In this document: in pieces, positions 1-8,044 of the stretch
How the letters are laid out: every line of letters begins with the position of its first letter
Numbering within the stretch: position 1 is the first letter of the stretch
Assembly (NCBI RefSeq): GCF_002432125.1
Contig: NZ_DJFS01000063.1
Location: 1 to 21,519, forward strand
Direction: 5' to 3'
From: Brevundimonas sp. UBA5866
Lineage (GTDB): Bacteria; Pseudomonadota; Alphaproteobacteria; Caulobacterales; Caulobacteraceae
Length of the DNA stretch: 21,519 nt
Notes under the pieces: generated by a model
What the model saw: only the letters and a program-made list of their open reading frames with translations
What the model was told of the DNA's origin: nothing
The model's database searches: none
Program-made: the position numbers and the translations under genes

Positions 1-900
1 GCGGGTCTCCAGATCGGACAGGCCCCATTGCAGTTCGGCCAGAACCGGCGTGGCGATTTCGGCGGCCCCGGTCGGCGTGGGCGCGCGCCGGTCGGACACG
101 AAGTCGATCAGGGTGGTGTCCGTCTCGTGGCCGACTGCCGAGATGATCGGGATGGTGGCGTCGGCCACGGTGCGGGCCAGCTGTTCGTCGTTGAAGCCCC
201 ACAGGTCCTCGACCGAGCCACCGCCGCGCGCGACGATCAGCAGGTCGGGCCGCGGGATGGGGCCGTCGGGCGTCATGGCGTCAAAGCCGCGGATGGCATT
301 GGCCACCTGTTTGGCAGCGGCATCGCCCTGAACGATCACTGGCCAGACGATGACGCGGCAGGGCCAGCGGTCGCTGATACGGTGCAGGATGTCGCGGATG
401 ACCGCGCCGGTCGGGCTGGTGATGACGCCGATGGTGGCGGGGAAGGCGGGCAGGGGCTTTTTGCGCGACGGCTCGAACAGGCCCTCTTCGCGCAGACGGG
501 CCTTGATGCGTTCCAACTGCGCCAGAAGCGCACCGGCCCCCGCAGGCTCCATGCTCTCGATCACGATCTGATAGGACGACCGCGCCGGATAGGAGGTGAT
601 CTTGCCGGTGACGATAACCTCAAGCCCCGTTTCGGGCTGGGCGCCGAGCGTGCGCACCACGCCCTTCCAGATCACACCGTCGATGGCGGCCTTGTCGTCC
701 TTCAGCGTCAGATAGACGTGGCCGGACGAGTGGCGCGTGACCTTGGAAATCTCGCCCCGGATACGGACGTGGCCAAAGCGGTCCTCGAGCGTGCGCTTGA
801 GCGCGAAGCTCAGCTCCGAGATCGACAGGGGCGGGTTGTTGTCGCGTACGGGAGCGGCTTCGGGGGCCGCGCCTTCGAAGGCGTAATCGTCGGAATCCAT
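1..900 (-). CDS. xseA: Exodeoxyribonuclease VII large subunit, N-terminal 300 residues (3' end outside window)
   Basis: This is the large subunit of exonuclease VII, which with XseB degrades single-stranded DNA in both directions in the cytoplasm. Translating the minus strand from the ATG at 900-898 gives 300 uninterrupted codons to the window edge, so the C-terminal part lies outside. Residues about 20-115 form the OB-fold nucleic-acid-binding domain, with an RIRGEISK segment followed by HSSGHVYLTLKD. The catalytic domain follows, with IGVITSPTGAVIRDI, then VARGGGSVEDLWGFNDE, then SAVGHETDTTLIDFVSDRRA and PTPTGAAE. All of these are hallmark XseA blocks. No ribosome binding site is obvious. 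The gene is divergent from the lipoprotein at 997, with 96 bp between the starts. A GANTC methylation site falls in codons 2-3. The family assignment is secure. Confidence 0.96.
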   Translation of the reverse strand, partial: MDSDDYAFEGAAPEAAPVRDNNPPLSISELSFALKRTLEDRFGHVRIRGEISKVTRHSSGHVYLTLKDDKAAIDGVIWKGVVRTLGAQPETGLEVIVTGKITSYPARSSYQIVIESMEPAGAGALLAQLERIKARLREEGLFEPSRKKPLPAFPATIGVITSPTGAVIRDILHRISDRWPCRVIVWPVIVQGDAAAKQVANAIRGFDAMTPDGPIPRPDLLIVARGGGSVEDLWGFNDEQLARTVADATIPIISAVGHETDTTLIDFVSDRRAPTPTGAAEIATPVLAELQWGLSDLETR

Positions 901-996
901 AGAGGCGACACTACAGCCTGAATAGCGCGGCGGGAACGGTCAGAATGCCCCGTCGTTTGCTTGGGCATGGGGCAGAGGTTCGAAAAGGCTGTGACG

Positions 997-1431
997 ATGA
1001 AGACTTCCTTGATGATGGCTGTGGCCGCAGTAGGCGTTCTGGGCTTGGGGGCCTGTGACAACAGCACCAACGATGTGGTGCGTGCACCGGCCCCAGACAT
1101 GGCACCGGAACCTCTAAGCCGTGATGAGGCCAAGGCCGCGACCAATGAGGCCGCACTGGCGCTGGGTATGACACGCAAGGCTCTGGAGGATGCCGATCTC
1201 GTCAATGCACAGGGGCAGGACCTTGGCGATGTTGAAAGCCTGGTGACCGATGCGTCGGGGACGGTGACGCATTTTGTGGTCGAACTGGATGGTCCCGGCG
1301 ATGTGCAGGTGTTGCTGCCTCTGGCCCAGGTAAAGGCCGAAACGCGGACCGATGGAAAAAGTCCGGATTTGGTCACCCAGCTCACGTCCGGGGAATTAGC
1401 GGCTTTGCCGCGCTATAATCCGCCACGTTAA
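997..1431 (+). CDS. Small lipoprotein with PRC-barrel-like domain
   Basis: The predicted protein is 144 residues. I chose the ATG at 997 because it follows an AAAAGG ribosome binding site at 983-988 and gives a clean lipoprotein signal: a charged start, a hydrophobic stretch and the lipobox LGAC with Cys20. The frame could extend to a TTG at 961, but that would bury the signal peptide. After a Pro/Ala-rich linker and a helical segment (about 40-66), residues 68-115 (NAQGQDLGDVESLVTDASG, then FVVEL) resemble a PRC-barrel fold, a small beta-barrel seen in ribosome-maturation and envelope proteins. It is probably lipid-anchored facing the periplasm. It lies 37 bp upstream of purD on the same strand. 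The role is unknown and the PRC-barrel call is from pattern only. Confidence 0.8.
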   Translation: MKTSLMMAVAAVGVLGLGACDNSTNDVVRAPAPDMAPEPLSRDEAKAATNEAALALGMTRKALEDADLVNAQGQDLGDVESLVTDASGTVTHFVVELDGPGDVQVLLPLAQVKAETRTDGKSPDLVTQLTSGELAALPRYNPPR

Positions 1432-1440
1432 TCTTGACCT

Positions 1441-1445
1441 GACTC
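1441..1445. promoter_or_regulatory. GANTC (CcrM-type) methylation site upstream of purD
   Basis: The sequence GACTC lies 24 bp before the purD start codon, in the 37-bp gap after the lipoprotein gene. GANTC is the target of CcrM, the cell-cycle-regulated adenine methylase of Caulobacter and relatives. The site is visible, but any regulatory effect is inference. No convincing -10/-35 pair was found in this gap, so purD may be read from the lipoprotein promoter. Confidence 0.3.
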
Positions 1446-1468
1446 ATTAGGTCCATCATTCCGGCGTT

Positions 1469-2746
1469 ATGAACATTCTGCTCGTCGGTTCGGGAGGGCG
1501 CGAGCACGCCCTGGCCTGGAAAATCGCCCAGTCGCCGCGCGCTTCGCGGCTCGTCATTGCGCCCGGCAATCCCGGCATGGCGCAACACGGCGAGTTGCGC
1601 AGCGACATCAAGGCGACCGATGTCAACGCGCTGGTCGCCTTGGCCAAGGAAATCGCCGCTGATCTGGTCGTCGTCGGACCCGAGGCCGCGCTGGCCGAAG
1701 GACTGGCCGACCAGCTGGATCGTCTGGGCATTCCGTGCTTTGGCCCCTCGGCCAAGGCGGCGCAGCTGGAAACCTCCAAGGCCTTTTCCAAGGCGTTTCT
1801 GGCCCGACACAACATCCCGACCGCAGGCTATGGCGTCTATGAGGATGTCGAGGAAGCCAAGGCGGCGCTGGCCAACTATAGCGCTCCCTATGTCATCAAG
1901 GCCGACGGTCTGGCCGCCGGTAAGGGCGTAGCCATCAGCCCGGACCGCAAGGATGCCGAGATCGAGATCGAGCGTATGCTGGGCGGCCGTTTCGGCAGCG
2001 CCGGCTCGCGCGTGGTCATCGAAGAGTTCATGGACGGCGAAGAAGGCAGCCTGTTCGCCCTGTCCGACGGCAAGCGCGCCGTCCTGTTCGGCGGCGCACA
2101 GGACCACAAGCGCGCCTTTGACGGCGATGCCGGTCCGAACACGGGCGGTATGGGTGCCTATTCCCCCGCGCCGGTGTTCACGGCCGATTTCGTCAAACAG
2201 GCCAATGACCGCATCGTCCAGCCGACGATCCAGAAAATGGCCGAGGAAGGCACGCCTTATAAGGGCGTGCTCTATGCCGGTCTGATGGCGACCAGCGAAG
2301 GTCCCAAGGTCGTCGAGTTCAACGCCCGTTTCGGTGATCCGGAATGTCAGGTGCTGATGATGCGCTTTGATGGCGACATCGTTCCGCTGCTGCTGGCCTG
2401 TGCCAAGGGCGACCTGTCGCAGGCTCCGGTGCCCCAGTTCAAGCCGGGTGTCGTCATCACCGTGGTCCTGGCGGCCAAGGGCTATCCGGACAGCCCGCTG
2501 GAAGGCTCCATCATCCGCGGGGCCGATCAGGATTTCGGCCCGAACGTTCAGGTCTTCCATGCGGGAACAAAGCGCCGCGATGACGGCCAACTGGTCGCGG
2601 CGGGCGGTCGCGTTCTGAACGTCTGCGCCTATGGCAAGGACGTCACCGAGGCCCGCGAGCGCGCCTATGAGGCGATTGCCAAGATCGACTGGCCGGGCGG
2701 CTTCCACCGCACCGACATCGGTTGGCGGGCTATCGGTCGCGAATAG
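1469..2746 (+). CDS. purD: Phosphoribosylamine--glycine ligase (GAR synthetase)
   Basis: PurD joins glycine to 5-phosphoribosylamine using ATP, the second step of de novo purine synthesis, in the cytoplasm. The 425-residue length is typical for a stand-alone bacterial enzyme. The N-terminal domain starts with MNILLVGSGGREHALAWK and NPGMAQHGE. The ATP-grasp core includes VIKADGLAAGKGV (about 142-154), EEFMDGEEGSLFALSDG (about 185-201) and GPNTGGMGAYSPAP (about 222-235). The metal-binding segment EFNARFGDPECQ lies farther on, and the C-terminal domain is complete. The ATG at 1469 is fixed by the conserved start of the protein, although no Shine-Dalgarno sequence precedes it. An intrinsic terminator follows the stop. 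The identification is secure. Confidence 0.98.
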   Translation: MNILLVGSGGREHALAWKIAQSPRASRLVIAPGNPGMAQHGELRSDIKATDVNALVALAKEIAADLVVVGPEAALAEGLADQLDRLGIPCFGPSAKAAQLETSKAFSKAFLARHNIPTAGYGVYEDVEEAKAALANYSAPYVIKADGLAAGKGVAISPDRKDAEIEIERMLGGRFGSAGSRVVIEEFMDGEEGSLFALSDGKRAVLFGGAQDHKRAFDGDAGPNTGGMGAYSPAPVFTADFVKQANDRIVQPTIQKMAEEGTPYKGVLYAGLMATSEGPKVVEFNARFGDPECQVLMMRFDGDIVPLLLACAKGDLSQAPVPQFKPGVVITVVLAAKGYPDSPLEGSIIRGADQDFGPNVQVFHAGTKRRDDGQLVAAGGRVLNVCAYGKDVTEARERAYEAIAKIDWPGGFHRTDIGWRAIGRE

Positions 2747-2751
2747 GTTTC

Positions 2752-2779
2752 AAGGGGAAGGTTCAGCCTTCCCCTTTTT
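2752..2779 (+). terminator. Intrinsic terminator after purD
   Basis: A perfect 10-bp inverted repeat (AAGGGGAAGG at 2752-2761, CCTTCCCCTT at 2767-2776) encloses a 5-nt loop TTCAG. It runs straight into a T tract at 2775-2779. It begins 6 nt after the purD stop and ends just before the stop codon of the convergent gene, so it mainly serves purD. Confidence 0.9.
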
Positions 2780-2781
2780 CC

Positions 2782-3477
2782 TTAGTTCATGGCGAACAGC
2801 AGCCGCCCTTCGCCCATGCGCTCGCGCAAGGCCTGCAGGTCGGCGTGGCTGCACGAGAAGCAGCCGTAGGAGCGCCCCAACTTGCCTTCACGCGCAAGGA
2901 ATGAGGGATCGGCATAGTCCGCGCCGTGTACGATAATGGCGCGTTGACGGGCGAGGTTGTTGGAATACTCCAGCCCGTCCAGAAGCACGTTTGGCCCCTG
3001 TTGCGGACCCCACGACGGGCCGGCCGTCACATAGGAGCCCAAGGAGGACATGTGGCTGTCGGGCTGGTTGGAGAAGCGTTCGGCATAGCCACTGTGGGCC
3101 GGGTCTGAGCCGCGCCCGTGGGATGTCCGGTAGGATGTGACCCATCCACCCAGCAGATCGACCTCATAGAGGCGCTCGGTACCTGAAAACTTCTGGAAAT
3201 CGACGATGTACATACGGTCGCGCAATGCGACGCGATGGCCATGTGTATCCATCGCTGCACGGGCCCGCTCCAGCAGATCGCGACGGATCAGATTGTATGG
3301 ATCGATAACCGTCTGGGTGCGGACGGGGGCGGCATAGGCCGCCAGATCAGGGCGGGGTATGGTCGGTGTCGGCTGTGGTGCGTAGGCCTGCTGAGCCGTC
3401 GGTGGTGCGGATGCGGTCGCGCATCCAGACAAGGCTATCGAGCCACCGAGTATGAGTCCACGCCTTGAAATCTGCAC
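2782..3477 (-). CDS. Murein L,D-transpeptidase catalytic domain protein (YkuD_2), Tat-type lipoprotein
   Basis: This is a likely L,D-transpeptidase-fold enzyme acting on peptidoglycan from the periplasmic face. The protein starts VQISRRGLILGG with a twin-arginine-like motif, followed by the lipobox LSGC, so it is probably a lipid-anchored precursor. The conserved block GPNVLLDGLEYSNNLARQRA is followed by VHGADYA and GRSYGCFSCS. The His and first Cys fit the HG...S-x-GC catalytic signature of the YkuD_2 (PF13645) family. No ATG is available near the start. I prefer GTG at 3477, which has a GAGG ribosome binding site 9 nt upstream. A TTG at 3492 would add five residues, and an in-frame stop lies further upstream. 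The length is 231 residues. It is convergent with purD and divergent from the lipoprotein at 3801. Confidence 0.88.
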   Translation of the reverse strand: MQISRRGLILGGSIALSGCATASAPPTAQQAYAPQPTPTIPRPDLAAYAAPVRTQTVIDPYNLIRRDLLERARAAMDTHGHRVALRDRMYIVDFQKFSGTERLYEVDLLGGWVTSYRTSHGRGSDPAHSGYAERFSNQPDSHMSSLGSYVTAGPSWGPQQGPNVLLDGLEYSNNLARQRAIIVHGADYADPSFLAREGKLGRSYGCFSCSHADLQALRERMGEGRLLFAMN

Positions 3478-3527
3478 TCTTCCATCCCTCAAGGTTGATG
3501 GTTAAGGCGCATAAAAGAACGTTCAAA

Positions 3528-3554
3528 ATCATAATAGGCAAGCTTGGCTGTAAA
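3528..3554 (-). promoter_or_regulatory. Candidate promoter of the L,D-transpeptidase gene
   Basis: Reading the minus strand, TTTACA (3554-3549) and TATGAT (3533-3528) are separated by 15 bp, about 50 bp upstream of the GTG start. The surroundings are AT-rich compared with the genes. The 15-bp spacing is shorter than ideal, so this is a tentative call. Confidence 0.35.
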
Positions 3555-3578
3555 GCTTTTCTTGTCACAAGCCTTGCC
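3537..3578. repeat. Imperfect inverted repeat with inner palindrome in a divergent promoter region
   Basis: GGCAAGCTTG (3537-3546) is the inverted counterpart of CAAGCCTTGCC (3568-3578), apart from one bulged base. The 11-bp palindrome CTTGTCACAAG (3561-3571) overlaps the right arm. The structure covers the -35 side of the candidate promoter at 3528-3554, so it could be an operator or a hairpin at the 5' end of a transcript. Function is inferred. Confidence 0.4.
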
Positions 3579-3800
3579 ATTTCTTCAATATAGGCAGAAA
3601 GTTGAGCTAAGCCGTATTGGAAGCTGTGGGAAGGCGGACTTGTGTCGTTGGCATGCTTGTGCCGAGCGCGGGCATTTCTACTGGTTTGACCAGAATATGG
3701 CCCAATATACCTATTAATAGCGCGTGCCTAACATTTGCGTGATGGCGAAACGCTATCGCATCGAATGTCAGCCAATCGATCCATGCAGTTCGGAGATTGT

Positions 3801-4322
3801 ATGACCATTATCGCCCGTGTTCCCCGTGCATTGAAGCTCATGATCCTGGGCGGAGTGATTTTGACAGGCGGTCTGTCCGCCTGCAGCTCCGGCCCGGAAT
3901 TCAGGGTTGAAATGGCCCCGAGGGAACCCGCGGTGATCGATGGCGTGCGGTTCCTGCCATCGGATGATGCCCGCGTCGTCAATGCCGTGACCGCAGAGCT
4001 GCAGAAGCGCAGTGTGGGTGAGGCGGGGGAGTGGCAGCTGGAGGTCGCGCTGGCGATCAGGCCTGTCGCCGTCGGCACCTATACCGATGTGTCCGCCCGC
4101 GAGGGCGAATGGGCAGAAAAGCCCCGCCCTACCGGTGCCCGACGTGAGCCGGGGTTGCATGTCCTGACTGTTCTGGCGACCCGTAAGGACGGGACCGACC
4201 GACGCCTGGTGCGGGTGAGTGGCCGCGGGCCGGTGGGCGAAACGGCTCCGGATCTTTTGGATGCCCTGTCCAAGATGGCGGTCGATGCCCTGATCGACGG
4301 GGCACCGCAAGACACGCTCTAA
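3801..4322 (+). CDS. Putative lipoprotein of unknown function
   Basis: The protein is 173 residues and not recognised. The ATG at 3801 is chosen because GGAG lies 6 nt upstream and because it gives a compact signal peptide ending in the lipobox LSAC (Cys28). Upstream in-frame ATGs (3735, 3765, 3783) would add an uncharacteristic N-terminus. The mature part has a VIDGVRFLPSDDARVVNAVTAE segment, then an alternating hydrophobic pattern (WQLEVALAIRPVAVGTY) and a C-terminal helix (LLDALSKMAVDALI). These suggest a small soluble alpha/beta domain anchored to a membrane. The stop codon overlaps the stop of the convergent CHASE2 kinase gene by 3 nt. No function can be assigned from sequence alone. Confidence 0.75.
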   Translation: MTIIARVPRALKLMILGGVILTGGLSACSSGPEFRVEMAPREPAVIDGVRFLPSDDARVVNAVTAELQKRSVGEAGEWQLEVALAIRPVAVGTYTDVSAREGEWAEKPRPTGARREPGLHVLTVLATRKDGTDRRLVRVSGRGPVGETAPDLLDALSKMAVDALIDGAPQDTL

Positions 4323-6607
4323 TCCGGTTCGCCCTCAACGGCGGGCAGGGTGATGTAAAAGCAGGCGCCATGTGTCGGAGGGGTCATACCCTGCGGGGGG
4401 TCTATGCTGATGTGACCCCCGTGGCGCTGCACCACAGTATGCACAAAGGCCAACCCCAGTCCGGCACCGGAAACATTGCCACCGGCAAAGGGCTGGAAGA
4501 GGCGGCCCCGCATATCCGCATCCAGACCAGGCCCCTCGTCGCAGATGGCCAGAAGCACCCTGTCGTCCCATCGTGACAGCTGACAGGCCACATGGCCGCC
4601 TGTGGGGGTGTGGCGAATCGCATTGTCCAACAGGTTGATGATGACGCGGCGCATCAGGGCGGCATCCACATCAACCAGATATTCCTCATCATCCTCAGGG
4701 GTCACCAACTCGACCCCCTTGGCGGCAGACTGTGGCCACAGCGTATCGGAAGCCTCGGTCACCAGATCGCCCAGATTGGCCACACCGAAGCTCAACATCT
4801 GGTTTTCGGCGCGTGACAGCTGAACATAGCCTTCGGCCAGGGTCAGGGTCTGTTGGGCATTCTTGCGGATCTGGTCCTCGATCTTTGGCGATCGGGTTTC
4901 GTTCGACAGCAGGGTCAGGATGGAGACCTGCGGGGCGCGCATGTCATGGCCAAGCAGCTGAAGGGTGCGCTGCCGTTCGCGTTCGGCGGCGCGAAGCGGG
5001 GTGACATCGGCCATGCGCACGATCAAACCGGCAGACTGTTCGGCGGTATCCACCAACTGCGCGATGGCGATCTGGAAAGCGCGGCCATCGGCCAGTTGCA
5101 GTTCGTCGCGGATGCCGGGCTGGGCGTCAATCAGACTGCGCCATTCGCGCAGGCCGAGGGTCTGGAAAAGATGGTCCAGATGCGCGCCTTCCAGTTCGAT
5201 GGCCGCAAACAGATCGCGCGCCCGCCTGTTGGCGATCAGGACTGTACCGTACAGATCGGTGACCAGAGCGGCATCGGGCAGGCTCTTGATCGACTGGTTG
5301 ATGTAGCGATTGAAGTCCCGGAACTGTTTGAGTGCCGAACTGAGGGCCAGAACCTGACGGGCGATTTCGTCGCCTGCCTGCCATTTGGCACCGGGAGACA
5401 GGGCCGACAGATGGTGGGTTTCGGTATCCGCGCGCAGGTCGTTCAGTTCGGACTGCATATAGCGGTATGTCGCCGCCAGCCGTCGCCAGCTCCACAAGGG
5501 CCAAGCCACGATAACCCCTGCACAGGCGGCCAGCGGCGGGAACCAAACGCCCTGTATCAGCAGGTATGCGGAAATGCCGAGGGTCAGACCGATCAGGCCA
5601 AAACCCAAAACCGTATTGGCGACAGGGCGCAGCCATAAAAACCCCGACAGCATCACCACCAGAGGCAGCAGGGACAGGATCGCGCTCAGGCTCCTGTTGA
5701 TGGGCTGTATGTAACGACCATCCAGTACGGCCTGCGTCAGGGTGGCGACAATATAGACGCCGGGCATGAGGGCACCCTCCGTGCTGGTGGGGGTGGCATA
5801 GCGATCCCCCATGCCCTGTGCGGTGGCACCGACCAGCACGCGTTTGTCCTTGAGAAATCCGGCAGGAACCTCGCCGCGCAGCACATCGACGAAGGAAACC
5901 GTCGGATAGGGTTCGGCACCGGCGGGAAAGCGCAGGGTCCGTAACTGTGACGTCAGAAGACCGTCACCGGGGGCACCCGTGGGCGGGGGGGTATCGACAT
6001 TGCCCTGCTTGGCGACAAGCTGGGACAGGTGGGGCAAGGTGATGCCGTCGGCGCTGGCCCATAGGGGCAGGCTGCGTACTGTGCCGTCTTGATCGGGTGT
6101 CAGTACCGCATGGCCAATGTCCGCCGCTGCCGTGCCCAACGCCCCGGCGGGCATGCTCACGGAGGCTTGTCTGCCATTGAAGCCCGGTGTGTCGATGGCT
6201 GCCAGCAGATAGACATTTCCAGCCTCGCGTATCGACCGGGCCAGGGCATCGTCATCATCGGTGGGATCGACGAACAATACGTCATAGCCCACGGCTTGCA
6301 CGCCGATCTGCTTCAGTCGATCGACAAGTCCGGCGTGAACGCTGCGGGGCCACGGCCACGCGCCAATGGCATCAAGACTGCGATCATCGATGGCGATAAC
6401 AACAATGCCGTCATGGGCCTGCGTGGCATTGGCATGGCTGATGGCGTCGAAGACAATGCTGTCGCCGCGTCGGGTGACTTCTCCGAGGCTGAGCCAGACA
6501 ACCAGAGCGATGGCCAGCACCGCTGTGATGCACCACTCGACCAGCACACGTCCGCCCAGCCGCGTGGCGGGGTCGGGCGGGGATGATAGGCCAGTGGTGA
6601 TGAACAA
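4319..6607 (-). CDS. CHASE2 sensor histidine kinase
   Basis: This is a membrane sensor kinase of 762 residues. Residues about 23-41 form a first membrane helix, followed by a large extracytoplasmic CHASE2 domain (about 45-300; characteristic LVDRLKQIGVQAVGYDVLF and KRVLVGATAQGMGDRYATP). Three closely spaced helices follow (about 304-325, 328-350, 353-372), as is usual for CHASE2. A PAS-like region (about 440-535) precedes the HisKA domain with phospho-acceptor His554 in GHDMRAP. The HATPase domain has an N box (INLLDNAIRHTP, about 657-668), G1 (CDEGPGLD, about 689-696) and G2 (GAGLGLAFV, about 714-722). The most upstream start is a TTG at 6607, 11 nt after the stop of the FecR gene. A GTG at codon 21 is possible. 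It forms a unit with the upstream LysM-FecR protein and response regulator. Confidence 0.93.
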   Translation of the reverse strand: MFITTGLSSPPDPATRLGGRVLVEWCITAVLAIALVVWLSLGEVTRRGDSIVFDAISHANATQAHDGIVVIAIDDRSLDAIGAWPWPRSVHAGLVDRLKQIGVQAVGYDVLFVDPTDDDDALARSIREAGNVYLLAAIDTPGFNGRQASVSMPAGALGTAAADIGHAVLTPDQDGTVRSLPLWASADGITLPHLSQLVAKQGNVDTPPPTGAPGDGLLTSQLRTLRFPAGAEPYPTVSFVDVLRGEVPAGFLKDKRVLVGATAQGMGDRYATPTSTEGALMPGVYIVATLTQAVLDGRYIQPINRSLSAILSLLPLVVMLSGFLWLRPVANTVLGFGLIGLTLGISAYLLIQGVWFPPLAACAGVIVAWPLWSWRRLAATYRYMQSELNDLRADTETHHLSALSPGAKWQAGDEIARQVLALSSALKQFRDFNRYINQSIKSLPDAALVTDLYGTVLIANRRARDLFAAIELEGAHLDHLFQTLGLREWRSLIDAQPGIRDELQLADGRAFQIAIAQLVDTAEQSAGLIVRMADVTPLRAAERERQRTLQLLGHDMRAPQVSILTLLSNETRSPKIEDQIRKNAQQTLTLAEGYVQLSRAENQMLSFGVANLGDLVTEASDTLWPQSAAKGVELVTPEDDEEYLVDVDAALMRRVIINLLDNAIRHTPTGGHVACQLSRWDDRVLLAICDEGPGLDADMRGRLFQPFAGGNVSGAGLGLAFVHTVVQRHGGHISIDPPQGMTPPTHGACFYITLPAVEGEPD

Positions 6608-6618
6608 GGCCGCGCCTG

Positions 6619-7992
6619 TCAGCGGTTGATGGTCAGAACTTCAGGATTGGACCATGCCGACAAACGGTGACCGAAGCGGTAACGCGTGCCTTCCACCCGC
6701 CAGCTGTAGGTGCCCGGCGGCAGGTCGGTCAGGCTGAAGGCTGTGTCGGTCAGGCCGGGACTGTCCACGAGCGGCTGGCCCTGCGGCTCTCCGTCCTCAT
6801 TGGCGCGGCTGATCTGGAAGCGGAACGTCGCCTCGCCCTCGCCCCCTGCACTCCATTTGAAACGGTAGTACCGTGTCTTGCCTAGCAGTTCGTTTGACAG
6901 GCTCAGACCGCCGACGCTGTTGCGGGCGCGGATGAAGTTGAAGGTCCGCGCGCGTCCTTCAAGACCCTCGGCGGACAGGGCCGTCAGACGCAGGAACCAT
7001 TGCCCCTCTGGAAGGTCTGCCAGAGCCAGCGGTTGACCATTGGAGGTCCGTGCCTCAGCGACCAAGTCTTCCATGCCCGCATCAGAGGCGACATAGCCCT
7101 GGATGAAGTGGGCGTCAGCAGGGGCGGTATAGTCGAAGGCAATCTCTTCGCGTGTCTGGAGGGTGCTGTCTTCCTTCATGACCGGCGCGGCCAGCAGGGG
7201 AACCGCAACCAGATCGCTCTGGCCGGGGCGCAGGGCCGCCCCCTGACCCTCGGGCAGCAGGACAGCATTGGTCAGGGCGGTGTCCGCCATCGCGACGGTG
7301 CCATCCAATACGCCGGTCGCCGTGCTGCCGGTGGTTTCATCAAAGGCGACGCGGAAAGAGGTGCCACGGACGGCCGATACCGAGGTTGGCGTGATGACGC
7401 GGAAACCGCCGGGACGCTGTCTGGGAGAGACACGGCTTTCGACACGGCCGCGATCGACGACCAGTCTGTAGTCGGGCGCATCGTTGATGACGAAGCGGCG
7501 GAGGCGTTCCAGACGAAGCCGGCTCTGCGATGGCACCACAGTGTGGGTGCCATCCGAAAAGGCTATGCGCACAAAGGCACTGGGGCCGGTGCTGATGATA
7601 TCGCCCTCACGCAGCAGGGCGTCCTGCGAAGGGCTGACCGTTGTGCCATTGCGCTCGACCCGTACCTCCCCGCGAAAGCTTTCGAGGCGCGCGGGATCAT
7701 CGCGGGTTCTCAGCAGGGCGGGTTCGATGCTGAGGGACCGCCCGGTCGCCATGCGGCGCGGATTGGCGACGCGGTTGTCGCGCTGAAGCTGTCGATAGTC
7801 GTTCGGGCTGCGCAGGTATTTGCGGGCAATGTCGATCAGGGTGTCGCCGCGATTGACCAGATAGGACAGCGGACTTTCGCACAGTACCGCGGTCGCGCCC
7901 GCGCCCTCTTCGGACGAGGATTGCGCCAGTACCGTTGCGGGGGCCGCTGCCAGGACCAGGGCCAGGCCAAGTCCAACTGTCGATTTGCTCAT
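6619..7992 (-). CDS. Secreted LysM and FecR domain protein, partner of the CHASE2 kinase
   Basis: The protein is 457 residues. I chose the ATG at 7992, which opens a textbook signal peptide (MSKSTVGLGLALVLAAAPAT, cleavage near VLAQ). The frame is open to a start at 8121 inside the preceding gene, which would hide it. A LysM domain (about 43-90: LVNRGDTLIDIARKYL) probably binds peptidoglycan glycans. A FecR domain follows (about 130-235: LREGDIISTGPSAFVRIAF and TPTSVSAVRGTSFRVAFDE). The C-terminal third (about 285-455) is beta-rich with two fibronectin-like repeats (LADLPEGQWFLRL and LTDLPPGTYSWRVEG). No ribosome binding site is evident. It lies 52 nt after the response regulator and 11 nt before the kinase. 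LysM-FecR proteins are known neighbours of CHASE2 receptors, which supports a role in signal input. Confidence 0.9.
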   Translation of the reverse strand: MSKSTVGLGLALVLAAAPATVLAQSSSEEGAGATAVLCESPLSYLVNRGDTLIDIARKYLRSPNDYRQLQRDNRVANPRRMATGRSLSIEPALLRTRDDPARLESFRGEVRVERNGTTVSPSQDALLREGDIISTGPSAFVRIAFSDGTHTVVPSQSRLRLERLRRFVINDAPDYRLVVDRGRVESRVSPRQRPGGFRVITPTSVSAVRGTSFRVAFDETTGSTATGVLDGTVAMADTALTNAVLLPEGQGAALRPGQSDLVAVPLLAAPVMKEDSTLQTREEIAFDYTAPADAHFIQGYVASDAGMEDLVAEARTSNGQPLALADLPEGQWFLRLTALSAEGLEGRARTFNFIRARNSVGGLSLSNELLGKTRYYRFKWSAGGEGEATFRFQISRANEDGEPQGQPLVDSPGLTDTAFSLTDLPPGTYSWRVEGTRYRFGHRLSAWSNPEVLTINR

Positions 7993-8044
7993 GATCACAG
8001 GGTATTTGCCAATCCGGTCTGAATATCGAGCCAAGGCGCGCGGG

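Larger units (their letters stand above)
3478..3800. other. AT-rich divergent intergenic region (about 320 bp)
   Basis: This gap separates the minus-strand L,D-transpeptidase gene from the plus-strand lipoprotein gene. No conserved coding frame was seen. It holds a candidate minus-strand promoter, an inverted repeat and, at 3724-3733, the 10-mer GTGCCTAACA that recurs upstream of the response regulator gene. It is clearly richer in A and T than the surrounding genes, as expected for a control region. Confidence 0.6.

Noticed and set aside
28..921. 297-codon plus-strand open frame at the left edge
   Set aside because: It is antisense to xseA, whose minus-strand translation has all the hallmark motifs.
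942..976. Possible hairpin ATGCCCC...GGGGCA between xseA and the lipoprotein gene
   Set aside because: The arms are short and can pair in more than one register, there is no T tract, and the location upstream of both genes does not suit a terminator.
1382..2707. 441-codon minus-strand open frame
   Set aside because: It is antisense to purD, which has clear conserved motifs. The translation has no recognisable domain.
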